Below, piece by piece: positions 12,906 through 24,587 of a stretch of DNA of 64,000 bases. Numbering within the stretch: position 1 is the first letter of the stretch; every line of letters starts with the position of its first letter. This DNA comes from Tyto alba (lineage: Eukaryota; Chordata; Aves; Strigiformes; Tytonidae). The DNA lies in the NCBI RefSeq assembly GCF_018691265.1, contig NW_024881316.1, positions 8,120,819-8,184,818 of the forward strand. Reading direction: 5' to 3'. Below the pieces are notes generated by a model. That model made no database searches and was not told the origin of the DNA. It saw nothing but the letters and a program-made list of their open reading frames with translations. The position numbers were made by a program, and so were the translations under genes.

Positions 12906-15900
12906 TGAAACCTAATCAGTGTGGACTTAACCAAGTAAGAATTTTCTCCTTTCATAATATTTGCTTACAAAGTCTTTACCATTGTTCCTAAACCCAGATG
13001 AGTATTTTAAGAACAAATCTGAAGTCCATGTTATTCTTATATGCTTTTCTTAATGTAGAGAATGATCTCAAAGTCCCAATAATCACATCTTTCTACATCT
13101 AATTTCAGTAGTGGGGTATAATTCTACAGAATCACTTTAAGTGGTATTCAGAGTGGCCAGCGGCTTCAGCCCCTGTATGGAGCATTTCCAATCAAATGTA
13201 ACAGTATTTCATGAAAATGTGCTGTTATTTATGTTGTGCAAAACACAGAACCAGTTTGTCTTTGTAGAAGTGTAATTCGTGATATGAGTTACAAACATGA
13301 CAACAAATCTATTTCCATTAGACTAAATATGTATGGAAGATCTGGGTCACAGAAGGTGATTTTTAATTCAAGTCAGTAATATGCCATTAGTTATTAAAGA
13401 GGAAAGGAGGCTTACTCTGTGTTTTAAACCACCTCAGGGTTTGGGGATATGCACTATTCTCACATTTTTTTAAAAACTGTAACATGCTGTTTTTATCCCT
13501 AGGTCATGCACTGTAATTTCTGAGTTGATACCAAATAAGACATAGAGAGAGATGGCAACACACTGCATGGTTTGCAACTGAATTACCTTGTCATCATACA
13601 AGCTTTGCTTTAGCGCTAAGGAAACAATTTAGGAAGGGTAGAACAGAGCTTCAGAGAGTTCTGAGATACCCCAGTAAAGTTTTTTGTACTGGGTTCTCTG
13701 AGAACTGTGCCTCACAAATTCTTCTGTAGATGGTTGGCCTGTTTCCTCATCACTGATACAGATCAAGCCTTTGCTTGTCTCTGTAGATTGTTTGTTTTCA
13801 GATGCCTTCCTTCAATATCACTAAAATAAATTACAAGTATGACATTTATATCTCTCCTACTGATTTAATCTCCCTGTTACTCTCTTTGAATACAGCAGGG
13901 AAGGGCGAAGATGCCTTCAAATTAATGTGTTTTTCAATGCTCCTTTTTATAATGTTTATTTGGCCAGAAATTTTGTATTATGAATTGGGTTTTTTTCTAC
14001 TTGATGATGATTACAACGTATTTTTTACCTTTTGGCCTAATTTTCACAGTGAATTTACTGCTCATGAAAATTCCCAAGTTAATCACTTAGAGACTGAATT
14101 ACAATAATTCACTTACAGGCTCCAGCAAGCTGTAGTGTCAAACAAAATATTCAAGTCATTAACAATCCCCCGTCCCCCTTTCCATCCTCTTTAATTAAGT
14201 GATTCCTCTCAAAAGATAATACAGATTGAGGTTATCCAGTGTTTTTGCAGCAGTTGTGACTGTGGAAACCATGAACAGTGGGAGCTGTCTGAAAGAGAAA
14301 CTCCACCAGGATGAGGCTGGCAGGAAACCAGAGAAGAGGGCAATACACGCTACAGTCCTGCCAAGAAAAATTACTTTACACAAGGCTCTGGAATGTTGTC
14401 TGTCTCCTAATGTCTAACAATTTCCTCCATGGGAATAAGGAGATAAAAGAGAGAGAGAAGGAAGGGTAAAAGAAAGGTAAATGAACTGATCAGTAGATTT
14501 CTAGGATGCTTAGGAAGGCCTCAGATGGACAGCTGACTGAGCGTTAAAGATATATTGTGATATATCAAACATCTCTCCCGCTGACTTTCCTCTCAGTAGT
14601 GCTGTAGCTGTGCATGGTGTCCAATGATTTAATGTAGACAGTCCTTTCTGCCTGGGGACGTTCTTGTCCAGTTCTGCACCAGCCTCTGAATATGCGCCAA
14701 GACTCTTTTAGCAGGAGGAGGGACTGGGAAGGCACACAGGTGGGTGTGAGCCTTGCCCCAGTACACATGCCATACTCCAGACATTTTGTACCTCTATGGT
14801 CCACACTAAAAGCAAATCATTTGAGCTGGCTTTTTGCAGCTATACAATTTTGTTTTCCTTTCTGTAAGGCAGACAGGGGATGTAGAAGAGGTTCAAGTGC
14901 TATTTTGTTTCTGTGTGTGCATGTACTTTAACTGGCAGAAGAAACAAAAGGAAACAAAAAATATTATCTGATGATAGAAATTGTATTGTGGTAACCACTT
15001 TATTCACAGTAGTATATTAAGATTACAGGGTGAAACTTCTTTGCCAGATGGAGAAAAACACTGAGGAGTTCCCTCTTATAACTGCAAAAATTGTTCAGTT
15101 GTTATCAGAGAACTGTTAATAAATAATAAATCAAGGTATGTACTTTCTTATATATCCAAAGTATGGTTTTGTTTATGAGAATATCTTTCACTGAAAGTTC
15201 TTTTTAATGAGAAAAGTTCCTCAAAGGTTTAATGTAGAAAACTACATTAAAATGTACTTCCACACAGAAAAATATTAATAATATATACATTTATTTTACA
15301 GTTTCATGATATTTATTATAGGTACATATTTTTTAACTTATATTTTAGTTTTTCATATACTTAGCCCCATTTTAAATATAGATGTCAAAATATGATTAAG
15401 AGAGGCATTTTTTCCCCAAACATTTTCATGCTGAGCACAGCAGTTAAAGTAATTGCTTCTCTCTCCAAGAAGAAACATGTGGGTTCTTAAATTCTAAAGT
15501 AATAGACACCTTTTTTAGACTGAAATAATATGGCTTTCCACAGGAGGGAAAATTGCTGTGCCATGAAGAAGGTTAATCTACTCTGAAAGCTGTTCCAGTT
15601 TGGAATTCTGACAGGTTTTATGGATAAAATTCTCCTTGAGAAGCAATATAGGATGAGGAGGAGAGGACAGCGTGTAGAACAATGCCCTTCACCTTTTAAC
15701 GATTGCCCTAGCAGAAATTCTGCTGTGGTTTGCAGCTTTCCTATTTAGGTATCACTGAGTATGGAAATATTTAAACTCATTTATACAGATGTTGATGATT
15801 GTTTGGTATGTATGTAAGGCCCTGAGTACACATCTCAGATAATGTTTTTACTTCCTAAGTTACCTCTGTGACAACAACACACCACCTGTAGCTTGTGAGC

Positions 15901-18512
15901 TAGAGTTCCGGTGTCAGCATTGAAACAACATCATTGCATTCAAGTCTGGAGGTAGACAGTTTGGCATGAGCTCAGGGATAATTTCACAGTGTAGACATGC
16001 TGCTGAACATGTGCACAGTCCTCCAGAGCTAATGAAAAGTATAACATACGGCTAACCTAAATTATTTCACATCCCAGGTGTCTTAAATGAGTCTGGAGGC
16101 AGAAACATGATCCCATTTGGAACCTTCAGGTACAACCTTTCCCCAGGAGATGCATGTCTATATATATTTTTTTTACCCAACAAATGAACAGGGATCAATG
16201 TCTTATTTGGAACTGTTGCTGAAAGAAATAAAAGTTAAGTGACAGCCCCATTTTACTTGATGATTAGAAAATGCCCAGCAAAATATGCAGGTGCATTTTG
16301 CTCCCTTTGACCAAGACTGTGCTAAACCATATTTGCTTTAAGGAGGAGCATAACCATGAGGATCTAAGATACCCTGGGTATTCTTAGCCTCTTTTCTTGT
16401 TAGGGATGTGACACTGCATAAAATGAAATTCTACATCTGCTGGATCAAAATAAGAGTAATATTAAGACAGGACATATGCAGCAAACCTAATGGTCATGAT
16501 ACTTACTATGAGATCCTTCGTGCTGATCTTTATTTTCTCCAGATCTGTTTCAGTACTTTATCCAAACCACAGGAGGAAGTGAATACCATTATTATTGTAA
16601 AAGAGAAGGAATCTAGGGAGCCTGAGATCTGGAGAGTGCCCTGTTTTCTTGCTCCAATTAACCAACTCAGTGTTGTGTAGATCCTTTCAGGGAGGTTTAC
16701 GTTGCCTCAGAGAGCCACACTGAGGTGGATTTCACCTTTACTAATTTCACCTTCACCTGGACTAATACATAGAAGTCATACAACATCAGCATCTTTTAAA
16801 TAAGTTGGAGGAATACAGACTTTACTGAACAAAATCCATAAGAACTTACAGTAGAACTGTAACAATTGGAATGAATAACAAAGAATTAGTAATTTTTGGA
16901 GAATTTAAATTGAAAATAGAATAGATACCAGTTTTAGTAATAGCTTTATGACAGCTATATTTACCTAAAAGTCTTCTTCTAGAAACCCTAACAAAATAAA
17001 TAAAACTGTCTGGGCTGCACCTGCAAAAAAAACCCCCAACAACAACAAAACAAACAAACAAACAAACAAACAAACAAACAAAAACAACAACAACAAAAAA
17101 ACAGTACCTGCAGGAAAATAGAGGAATGGGAAGGTAAAAAATTTAACAGCCCAGGATTGCAGTATAATTATTTATTTATTTGTGGTTTGGGGAATCTTGT
17201 TTATGCTCAATTACCTGTTTGTAACATTATGCATACACTGTTTTGTTGCCTGTTTTGAGACATTTTGGTTCTGTATTTTCTTGCAGAAATGAGAACATTG
17301 TAACATCTTTAGTTACTTTAGAGGAGTTCGGTAGATTAAGTGCTGTTTAATATGGGAGTATAGCTCATCCATTTATTGTGGTTTAAAAAATGACGAGTAA
17401 TTTGTGGCATATGTTTGTATCACTATAAGAGAATTGAGCAAAGCAAGATTAATGCAAATTAGGCATTACTGTGCTCAGAGGCATCTACTACTAACAACGT
17501 TCAGTGTAATGAAGGGTGAATGTTGTGCATGATTAAGCTAGTCGTATGCAAACAATAGCTCAAAGGAACAAAACATAATTTTAGAATGTTATTTTCTTCT
17601 CCCACATCCTCATTCCCCCCCAGTAAAGACAAAAAGAACATGAGGAAAAGAAGAGAAAAGCAGGTAAAAACAGGCACAAGAATATGAACTTCACTACTGA
17701 AAGCAGATCTGTTCAAGGTGAATAGGAACTCAAAACCAGTGATCATAACTGGGATTCTGTGAAGTTTAGAGATGACTTAGAGCTGGTGTATCAATTTAGC
17801 CTAACAACCATCAAGCAAACAGAGACTTGCACCCAAAATCTGAAGTATTCTCAGGTTTCATAACTCAGATTTTGTTGTTTAATGCAAAGCTGGTTTCTAT
17901 ATGCTCCTTTCACAATAAATAGAGAAAAACAGTTCTCCCAGAAGACAGTTCACTTTAATGATCTTAGACACTCAAGTGCTTCTTTATCTCTGCCAACTAT
18001 AGAAGGAGCATTTGAGGACTACCTTAGAGTGAAATAACTAACTTCTTGTTGTTTGAATGAAGTGAAATTAATCCCTTGGGTTCTGATATTAATTGAAATC
18101 TGTTATATAAATGACTAAACACATCATGTCTGGTCTTGTAATGACCTCAATACATGTTGATTTTTCTGTCAGTATGGCTTGGATCAGATTGGACATGTAA
18201 GGAGGGGGGGCCAAGACTCAGTATCATCTCAAATTTCTGAATTATGTAGTTATAGGGATTTAAATCCCAGAGCTTCTAAGTGTTGGTTTATATAGCAACT
18301 AGTGAGTGTTAAAGCAATTTTCCCTGTTCAGAGAACCTTGTAAAATTATACCTAAAAGTTAAAACTATATATAAATTCCAGTGGCATCTGTACCATTTAA
18401 ACATTGTGCTTCAATGGTATTGTGAGCAAAAATAGTTACTAAATTTGGATTTATTTGGATTAGGTTTTGAAAATTCTATTTTATTTTTCTGATTAGAAAC
18501 ATCAAGGATTTC
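12906..18512. other. Non-coding unique sequence with a (CAAA)n array
   Basis: No gene or securely recognised repeat was found apart from the CAAA/CAA array at 17031-17102. The open frame at 13802-14107 (101 codons) encodes a hydrophobic, low-complexity sequence typical of A+T-rich chance frames. Around 14570-14800 the DNA is less A+T-rich and has open frames on both strands, but no family match is apparent. Confidence 0.55.
17031..17102. repeat. (CAAA)n / (CAA)n microsatellite
   Basis: About eight perfect CAAA units run from about 17050, flanked by CAA units on both sides and ending in an A run. The array is A-rich on the plus strand. It is a likely length-polymorphic locus. Confidence 0.9.
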
Positions 18513-18537
18513 TTTTTTTTTTTTTTTTTTTTTTTTT
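18513..18537 (+). repeat. Poly-T tract, 25 bases
   Basis: An uninterrupted run of 25 T on the plus strand in A+T-rich unique sequence. No adjoining retroelement is recognised. Confidence 0.95.
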
Positions 18538-21500
18538 AATATTTTAAGTGTTGCTCATTTTAATTTCATTTGTTCTCAGAAATAGATTCCATTGTTCAAT
18601 TACCCTTAGGAAATTTTATTTAGAACAACATTAATGTTAATGATTTGTTTCTTCTGCACTTGCAGAAAAAAATATTCTTCTGATTTCCTGCAGCAACCTG
18701 GACCCTGGTTATTCAATAAACTTTTCCCTTATCCACTGAATAGAAAAAACTCTGATACTTTTTTTTTGCTCCACGTCTGGGAGTGGGAATCCTGCCTGAA
18801 AGTCCTTGTCTGATTTCACCAGAGATTCAAGGCAGTCAGACACTTCTGGACATCTTAAAGACAAAATGAACCAAGTCTGAGCTCTGACAGTTTTCTCATT
18901 ATGAAGGAGCTGCCCTCTATTTATTGCATGGGTTGTTTATTTTAATGTCTTAGTTTGGTTTAAGAGTTCACCTGAGAAACAAATCTCTCAGTTGTTCCAA
19001 TTTTTTCTATACTTTTGCTGTCATTGTAAAACAGTACTGCAATGCATGAACTGGATGCCTTTCTGATGAAACTAAATCAAAAGACACACTCCAGGAGCAC
19101 ATGCAGAATCCTTCAGCCATTAATGAGCATTCAGACTAGAGCTAATCCTAAATACCCCCCTACTCTCTCTGCCCCTAAATATGTACAGAATGTACACTGG
19201 GTCCTCAGCATTGTTTCTCTACAGAGTTTCACTACAAGTCTTCTGTATGCACTGCACAGACTGCTTAGGCACACATAGCTTCAATAGTTTGCTTTTTCTT
19301 CCCTTGCTTATCTTTTAGTTTTACTAATGAAGTTTGAAAGACTTCTATTTCTTGGTCAAAATTATTTAGTTTTATTTTACTAATGCTACACACTGTTTTT
19401 TATGTTCTTTACTCTCCACGCCCTATTTTTTCATTCTCTTATTCACTTAGCCATCATTAAAATCAAAGTAATTAACATAATTCTCCATTACTATAATATA
19501 AACATGCACTGGCAATTCTTTCAATAAAAAATATTTTTTCTTTTTCATTTAATGTGGTCAATTGTGAACAAGATCCCATTTTGCACTGTCTTTAGATGGT
19601 TACACATGAATAAATTATGTTCAAAAAGCACAGATAGCATGACTTCAACTCCTCAAAGCTCAGAGCAGTTAAAGAAACTCCATCTGTATTCATCTTACTT
19701 TTCCATATGTATTGCAATATATCTATGTTCTAATTCAAAGGTATTACTAAAATCTTATGAGAAATACTGAGTTTTTTTAGACCCTCTCTTTGACACAAGT
19801 AAAATTATTTCATCTTCATACTTACTAATACATATTTAGCATTACTGTATGAAACTTCACAAAGTTTTACTTAAAAGTAGAGTTTCTTTTCTTTACCCGT
19901 ACATTAATCTGATATTTGATTTCCAGCTGCATTCAAGGAACTGCATGTTTTTTCACTCATGGAAAATATTGGTTTAAATTCAGAGACTAGATACACTGTT
20001 CTAAAAAGCAAATGAAGAAGTTTTTCAAGCACTTGGTAAGAAAAGAAATAATGACCCAATCAATGCATTGACTGAATCGTTTTCATTTCAGATGTGCAGA
20101 CAGACATCTTAATTTTCAGTCAACAAAACATATACTAGTCTGATGCCAATTCCAGCTCTAAAGGAGTTTTGTTGTTCCAAAAATGTCCTTATCCAACTAG
20201 ACTTGATGCTTCTCCCCAAGAAACGTAGAGTTCCACTTGTATTTCAAGGCCTGCCCATAGTATCTTTCACTCAGGTTTAGCTCGAGGAGAAAAATATGGG
20301 AACAGTTTGAGGACTGACTCTTGAGGGAAAGAAGTCACATTATGTGGGAAGGTCTGTATTAGAAGGAAGTGAGTATGAAGATATGAAGAATTACATACAC
20401 ACTCAATTTCAAAGTACGAGTAGGAAATGGGACTGTAAGGTTGTAGTCTAACATGTCTCGGATGGATAGGTGGAGAGAAAGTTTCTGTATTTAAGTCTTT
20501 TTGGAAATCAGGTTGTGTCACCTGGGTTTTAATGAGCTATGCCCTCTGAGACTGGCAGATATAGCTCAGGGTCTTTGTTGAGTGTTTTGAGCACAGTGAT
20601 CTAGTTTAGTCAAACTGTTTATTTATATTAATTAACTCCACAGGGGATTAAGGATTAACCATATCGGTGTTAGAAACTGTGGAGATCCTTGATAATAGTA
20701 TTTTAGTTATTTCTTTTGAAAACAAAGAAAACATTTTGTTTATAACTGAACATGAGCCCATACTCATAACTAAGTGACCTCTATAACTGAAATATTCCTA
20801 GAAAAAATATGAAAATGTAATGGTCTTAACAGAACATACAGGAAAGAGAATTGTATTAATTGGGCTTGAAATAAAGAATCTAAATAGTTTTCTTTATTCA
20901 GCATGATGGTTTCTCTTCAGAATACATGACATTATAAAGATAAATAAAATAAAATAATAGACCTCTTATAACAATTTAAGCAAGACAATACAATGAAAAT
21001 TTTCAGCATCAGAATCTATATACACAAGCCCCAAAGGCAGAACGCACTGGGAGTTATTGACCTTTGAAAAATCTGATACAGCAAATGTTTTCCATGCAAT
21101 AGTGTACCCAGGAGACACAGAGTAAACATGTTGAAATATGAACAATGATTTCAAATTTACTACTACTAATAAAAGGAAAAACTTTAGGCCAAATGCTTCC
21201 TTGACAGAAGAAGTTTCAGTTTTATTCATTCAGTTTAATTGAGTTCAGTTCTGTTGCTTTCTAACAGTCTTTGTCCATAGACATTTGAATTTCAGCCATA
21301 TGACTGTCTCCATTAAATGTGATCATAGCCTGTTTTATTTCTAACACTTGTTAAGACAAGCAGGAGACCATGAAAATGCTCATGTCTTCCTTTCAGGTAA
21401 AGCCGGAGGTTTTCCTTATATCGTTATTTCTCTGCTAGTAAACCTGTTGTTTGGAGCTAGATGTCTCACAATAATTATTATTAATTATCTTTCCTAATGT

Positions 21501-23517
21501 CTATCCAATGTTAGCTATAGCGCAGCTATCCTATGTTAACTAAAGCTCAGCCAGGTGATGTTGGCAGAAATGAAGACATACTTTAGAGTACTTTGTTCCT
21601 TCATCTACTATTGATGATTCCCACTTTCAAGTTGCTTGAAGCTTTGAATTCTATATGAAGGCCCTGGGCTTCTTCGTATGTTTAGTTAGCCATACTAGAC
21701 AGAAAACCAACAAAAGTTTTTTTTTTTTGTTTGTTTGTTTGTTTGTTTTTTGTCACTAGCCAGAAGTAGTGATAGATCTTTGTATTTATATCCCCCACGC
21801 TCAATTGCATATTATTTTTCCTGGACAGATGAGTCTGTTGTTTTCTACACTGTCAGAATTAGATAGAGCAGTTAGCTTCACCCTCTTACTGCAGCAATGT
21901 CCTACCCAAACCCTACAATGAATTTGCTGTATCAAATTATTTACTGTAAGATAAATATATCATAATACATTTGACTTATATGCAAAGATGTCCAGAGTGA
22001 AGGAAATACCCATTTGTAGGGAAAAACAAAACAAACCAAAACCGACCTCCTGCTCAGTTTTTCCTAAGGTCAAATAAATCCTAATTTTAGTGGAATTATT
22101 GGACATTCAATAAATGAATCCACTGCCTCTGATCTGTGTTTTTTTCCTCTCCTTTTCTGTGCTTTATAATGTCTTTACTTCTTGAAATACATAGAACAAA
22201 GGAGTTTAAAAAACTGTGGCTTCATTTTGTTCTGTGTAATACATGATTTTTTAATACTTTTTTTTAGAGTGCGTGTCTTTGATTTATAATTTCGAATGCT
22301 AGGTTTTACTACAGTTCTGGGTTTTTCAAGAAGCCCTGGTAGAGTCTCACTGACTTTGACGTGAAGGGAAGGAAGGGATTCATCTGTATCAGGAAGTTGT
22401 AGTTATTTAAAGCAGCATTATTGAGGGGGGAGGAATTATATAAGCATACATTATCTTAATATTAATAGACTGGCTACCATGCTAGAACCTTTATTGTCAT
22501 GAAATCTTACTGTAAATGGAATAATTGCACCAATTCTGAATTTAACTGCAGACTGGACACTCTACAGAGCCTCCTTCTACAAAAGCAGTTCTCTTTTAAT
22601 GAAAATTTAAATGCTTGACATGCTTGAAGCACAATTAGCCTTCCTGAAGTTATTAAATGTGAAATCATATTAAAACACTTTATCAAATCAGGAAGTAGAT
22701 TATTTCTACACTGAAAGTGATTTTCAGGCCAGTGTAAGAGCAGTAAAATGGAACAGCATCCCTTATGTACCTGAAGATAAACAGCACTGTCCAAAGTAAA
22801 AACATAACAACCCTACACGTGAAAGGAAGAGCCAAAATTTCACTTGTGTAACTGAATCCACACTGAGAGGGAAGAGAGAGAATGATACTAAAACCATATC
22901 AAGTCAGGCTTACTGTTCTTCAGAACTTCTGGTTGGTAGAAATCATTCAAAATGTGTAATTGAAATTTGTCATAAACCCCTGTTAATAAGCAGATATTAA
23001 CTAAAACAAAGTCATAGACTATTTTGTTTGCTTCCTTGTTCTAAACTTGATTAGACTTAATTTCTTTCATGATGTGCAGCATTTTCTTAACTCTAATGCT
23101 AGAATTAGCTTTATTAAAGAAAACAAAAACTCTGGGTGTCTTATGCTAAAAACACTACATTAATGTAGCTAGTGTTAGAGTGGGTTTTATAACCCTTCTC
23201 TGATTACCTAAAGACACAGAATCTAATATTCATTTATGTTGCAACCAGTGCTCTGCTTTTCTGCTATGGAAGGAAACATTTCTACATATGTAGCTCAACA
23301 GTTTGTGCTGTGATGTGTTCATGAGTATGTGCCTGTATGCATACACACAGATACAGAACTAAAAAAAAAATTATTCAGGAGAGAAAAAGGAGAAACAGAC
23401 TTATGGGTAAGATTTCATGTGAGAATATATTGAACAGACTGGGACTTTCCAACTCTGAAGAGAAATTACTTAAAGAGGAACACAAGAGGGATTTATAACA
23501 CAATGGGTTCAGTGGAG
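18538..23517. other. Non-coding unique sequence with a (TTTG)n array
   Basis: No gene is supported. The stretch holds a T run followed by (GTTT)n at about 21717-21751 and short A/T homopolymers. Open frames such as 19042-19278 and 22507-22794 (minus) have unremarkable translations and no family resemblance. Confidence 0.55.
21717..21751. repeat. (T)n(GTTT)n microsatellite
   Basis: Twelve T are followed by five GTTT units and a short T run. This is the reverse-strand counterpart of a CAAA array. Confidence 0.9.
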
Positions 23518-23522
23518 CAGGT
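23518..23522. repeat. Target-site duplication of solo LTR, left copy
   Basis: CAGGT lies immediately before the LTR 5' end and is repeated exactly at 24583-24587 immediately after its 3' end. A 5-bp duplication is what ERVL-like (class III) and some other avian ERV integrases generate. Confidence 0.85.
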
Positions 23523-23694
23523 TGTATTGGGTTTGCGTGGCAAGGTTTTGGTAGCAGGAGGGACTACAGAGGTGGCTTCTGTGAGAAGTTTCCAGGAGTT
23601 TCCCCCATGTCCAATGGAGCCAGTGCCAGCAAGCTCCAATATGGACCCATCACTGTCCAAGGCCAAGCCCACCAATGATGCCTCTGGGATAATG

Positions 23695-23702
23695 CGTTTA
23701 AG
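23695..23702 (+). promoter_or_regulatory. Degenerate TATA-like box of the LTR
   Basis: CGTTTAAG aligns with TATTTAAG of the related LTR at 27749-27756 in the same context (shortly before an A/G-rich stretch). The TA-to-CG change at its first two bases would weaken TBP binding. The function is inferred from alignment only. Confidence 0.4.
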
Positions 23703-23849
23703 AAAATGTAAAAGAGCTGCTGCATAACAGCAGCCAGAAGAAAGGAATGAGAATATTTGAGAGAATCAGCCCTGAGAGAACCAAGGTCAGTGAAGAATGA
23801 GGAGGAGGTTCTCCAGGTGCCAGAGCAGAGATTTTCCTGCAGCCCATGG

Positions 23850-24190
23850 TGAAGACCATGGTGAACCAGGCTGCTCCCTTGCAGCCCATGGAGATCCATG
23901 GTAGAGTAGATATCCACCTGCATCCCATGGAGGATCCCACCCTAAAGCTTATGGATGTGCCTGAAGAAGGATATGACCCTGTGGAGAGCCTACACTGAAG
24001 CAGGTTTGTTGACAGGACTTGTGACCCCATGGTGTACCTACGTTGGAGCAATCTGTTCCTGAAGGACTGCACCCCATGGAAGGAACCGGACTGGAACAGT
24101 TCATGAAGAACTGCAGCCCCTGGGAAGTACCAACATTGGAGAAGTATATGGAGGACTGTCTCCTGTGGGAGGAGCCCCATGCTAGAACAG
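23850..24190 (+). repeat. Degenerate ~45-bp tandem repeats inside the LTR
   Basis: Successive units share the pattern 'GAAGGACTGCACCCCATGGA', then 'AGGAACCGGACTGGAACAGT'. The clearest three begin near 24058, 24101 and 24146, and looser units lie upstream at about 23952 and 24006. Unit starts are 43-54 bp apart. In the plus frame at 24043-24291 this yields a repeating peptide with LEQFMKNC and LEKYMEDC. On the minus strand it keeps open the longest frame in the window (23698-24261, 187 codons). I read these frames as a consequence of repetition, with no evidence of a protein. Confidence 0.75.
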
Positions 24191-24395
24191 GACAAGAGTG
24201 TGAGGAGGAAGGAGCAGCAGAGACAATGTGTGATGAACTGACCACAACCCCCACTCCCCATCCCCCTGTTCCAATGGGGAGGAGGAGGTAGTAAAAATCG
24301 CGAGTGAGGTTGAGCCTGGGAAGAAGGGATGGGTAGGGAGAAAGTGTTTTAAGATTTGGTTTTATTTCATATTATCCTACTCTGATTTGATCGGT

Positions 24396-24401
24396 AATAA
24401 A
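24396..24401 (+). terminator. Candidate LTR polyadenylation signal
   Basis: AATAAA lies about 180 bp from the LTR 3' end, in the region where the R/U5 border of an LTR is expected. It is a common hexamer in A+T-rich DNA, so the assignment rests on its position. Confidence 0.4.
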
Positions 24402-24582
24402 TTAAATTAATTTCCCTGGGTCAAGTCTGTTTTGCCCCTGATGGCAATTGCTGAGTGATCTCCCTGTCCTTATCTTGACCCATGAGTATTTCATTGTATT
24501 TTTCTCCCTTTGTACAACTGAGGGGGAGTGATAGAGAGGTTTTGGTATGCACCAGGCATCCAGCCAAGGTCAACCCACCACA

Positions 24583-24587
24583 CAGGT
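24583..24587. repeat. Target-site duplication of solo LTR, right copy
   Basis: CAGGT directly follows the terminal CACCACA of the LTR and matches 23518-23522 exactly. Confidence 0.85.

Larger units (their letters stand above)
23523..24582 (+). mobile_element. Solo LTR of an avian endogenous retrovirus (ERVL-like)
   Basis: The element begins TGTATTGGGTT and ends AACCCACCACA. These termini are an imperfect inverted repeat (9 of 11 positions) with the canonical TG...CA ends. It is bounded by the identical 5-bp direct repeat CAGGT on both sides, so both ends are intact. Length is 1,060 bp. No gag, pol, primer-binding site or second LTR follows, so it is a solo LTR left by LTR-LTR recombination. 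A CGTTTAAG at about 23695-23702 occupies the place of the TATTTAAG box seen in the related copy at 27749-27756, so the promoter is probably weakened. AATAAA at 24396-24401 is a candidate polyadenylation signal. The middle (about 23850-24190) is made of degenerate tandem units of about 45 bp rich in CCATGG-like words. The element matches a LTR group I associate with many bird genomes; the exact family name is not assigned. Class is inferred from the 5-bp duplication. Confidence 0.88.

Noticed and set aside
14226..14417. Overlapping open frames of about 60 codons as a conserved exon
   Set aside because: The plus frame starts at a TTG rather than an ATG, no donor site follows in frame, and the product is unrecognised.
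17031..17102. Regular CAAA units as a CRISPR array
   Set aside because: This is a 4-bp microsatellite with no spacers, in vertebrate DNA.
23698..24261. Longest open frame in the window (187 codons, minus), possible gene
   Set aside because: It lies wholly within the solo LTR and follows its internal tandem repeats; a plus frame is open in the same place. There is no family match.
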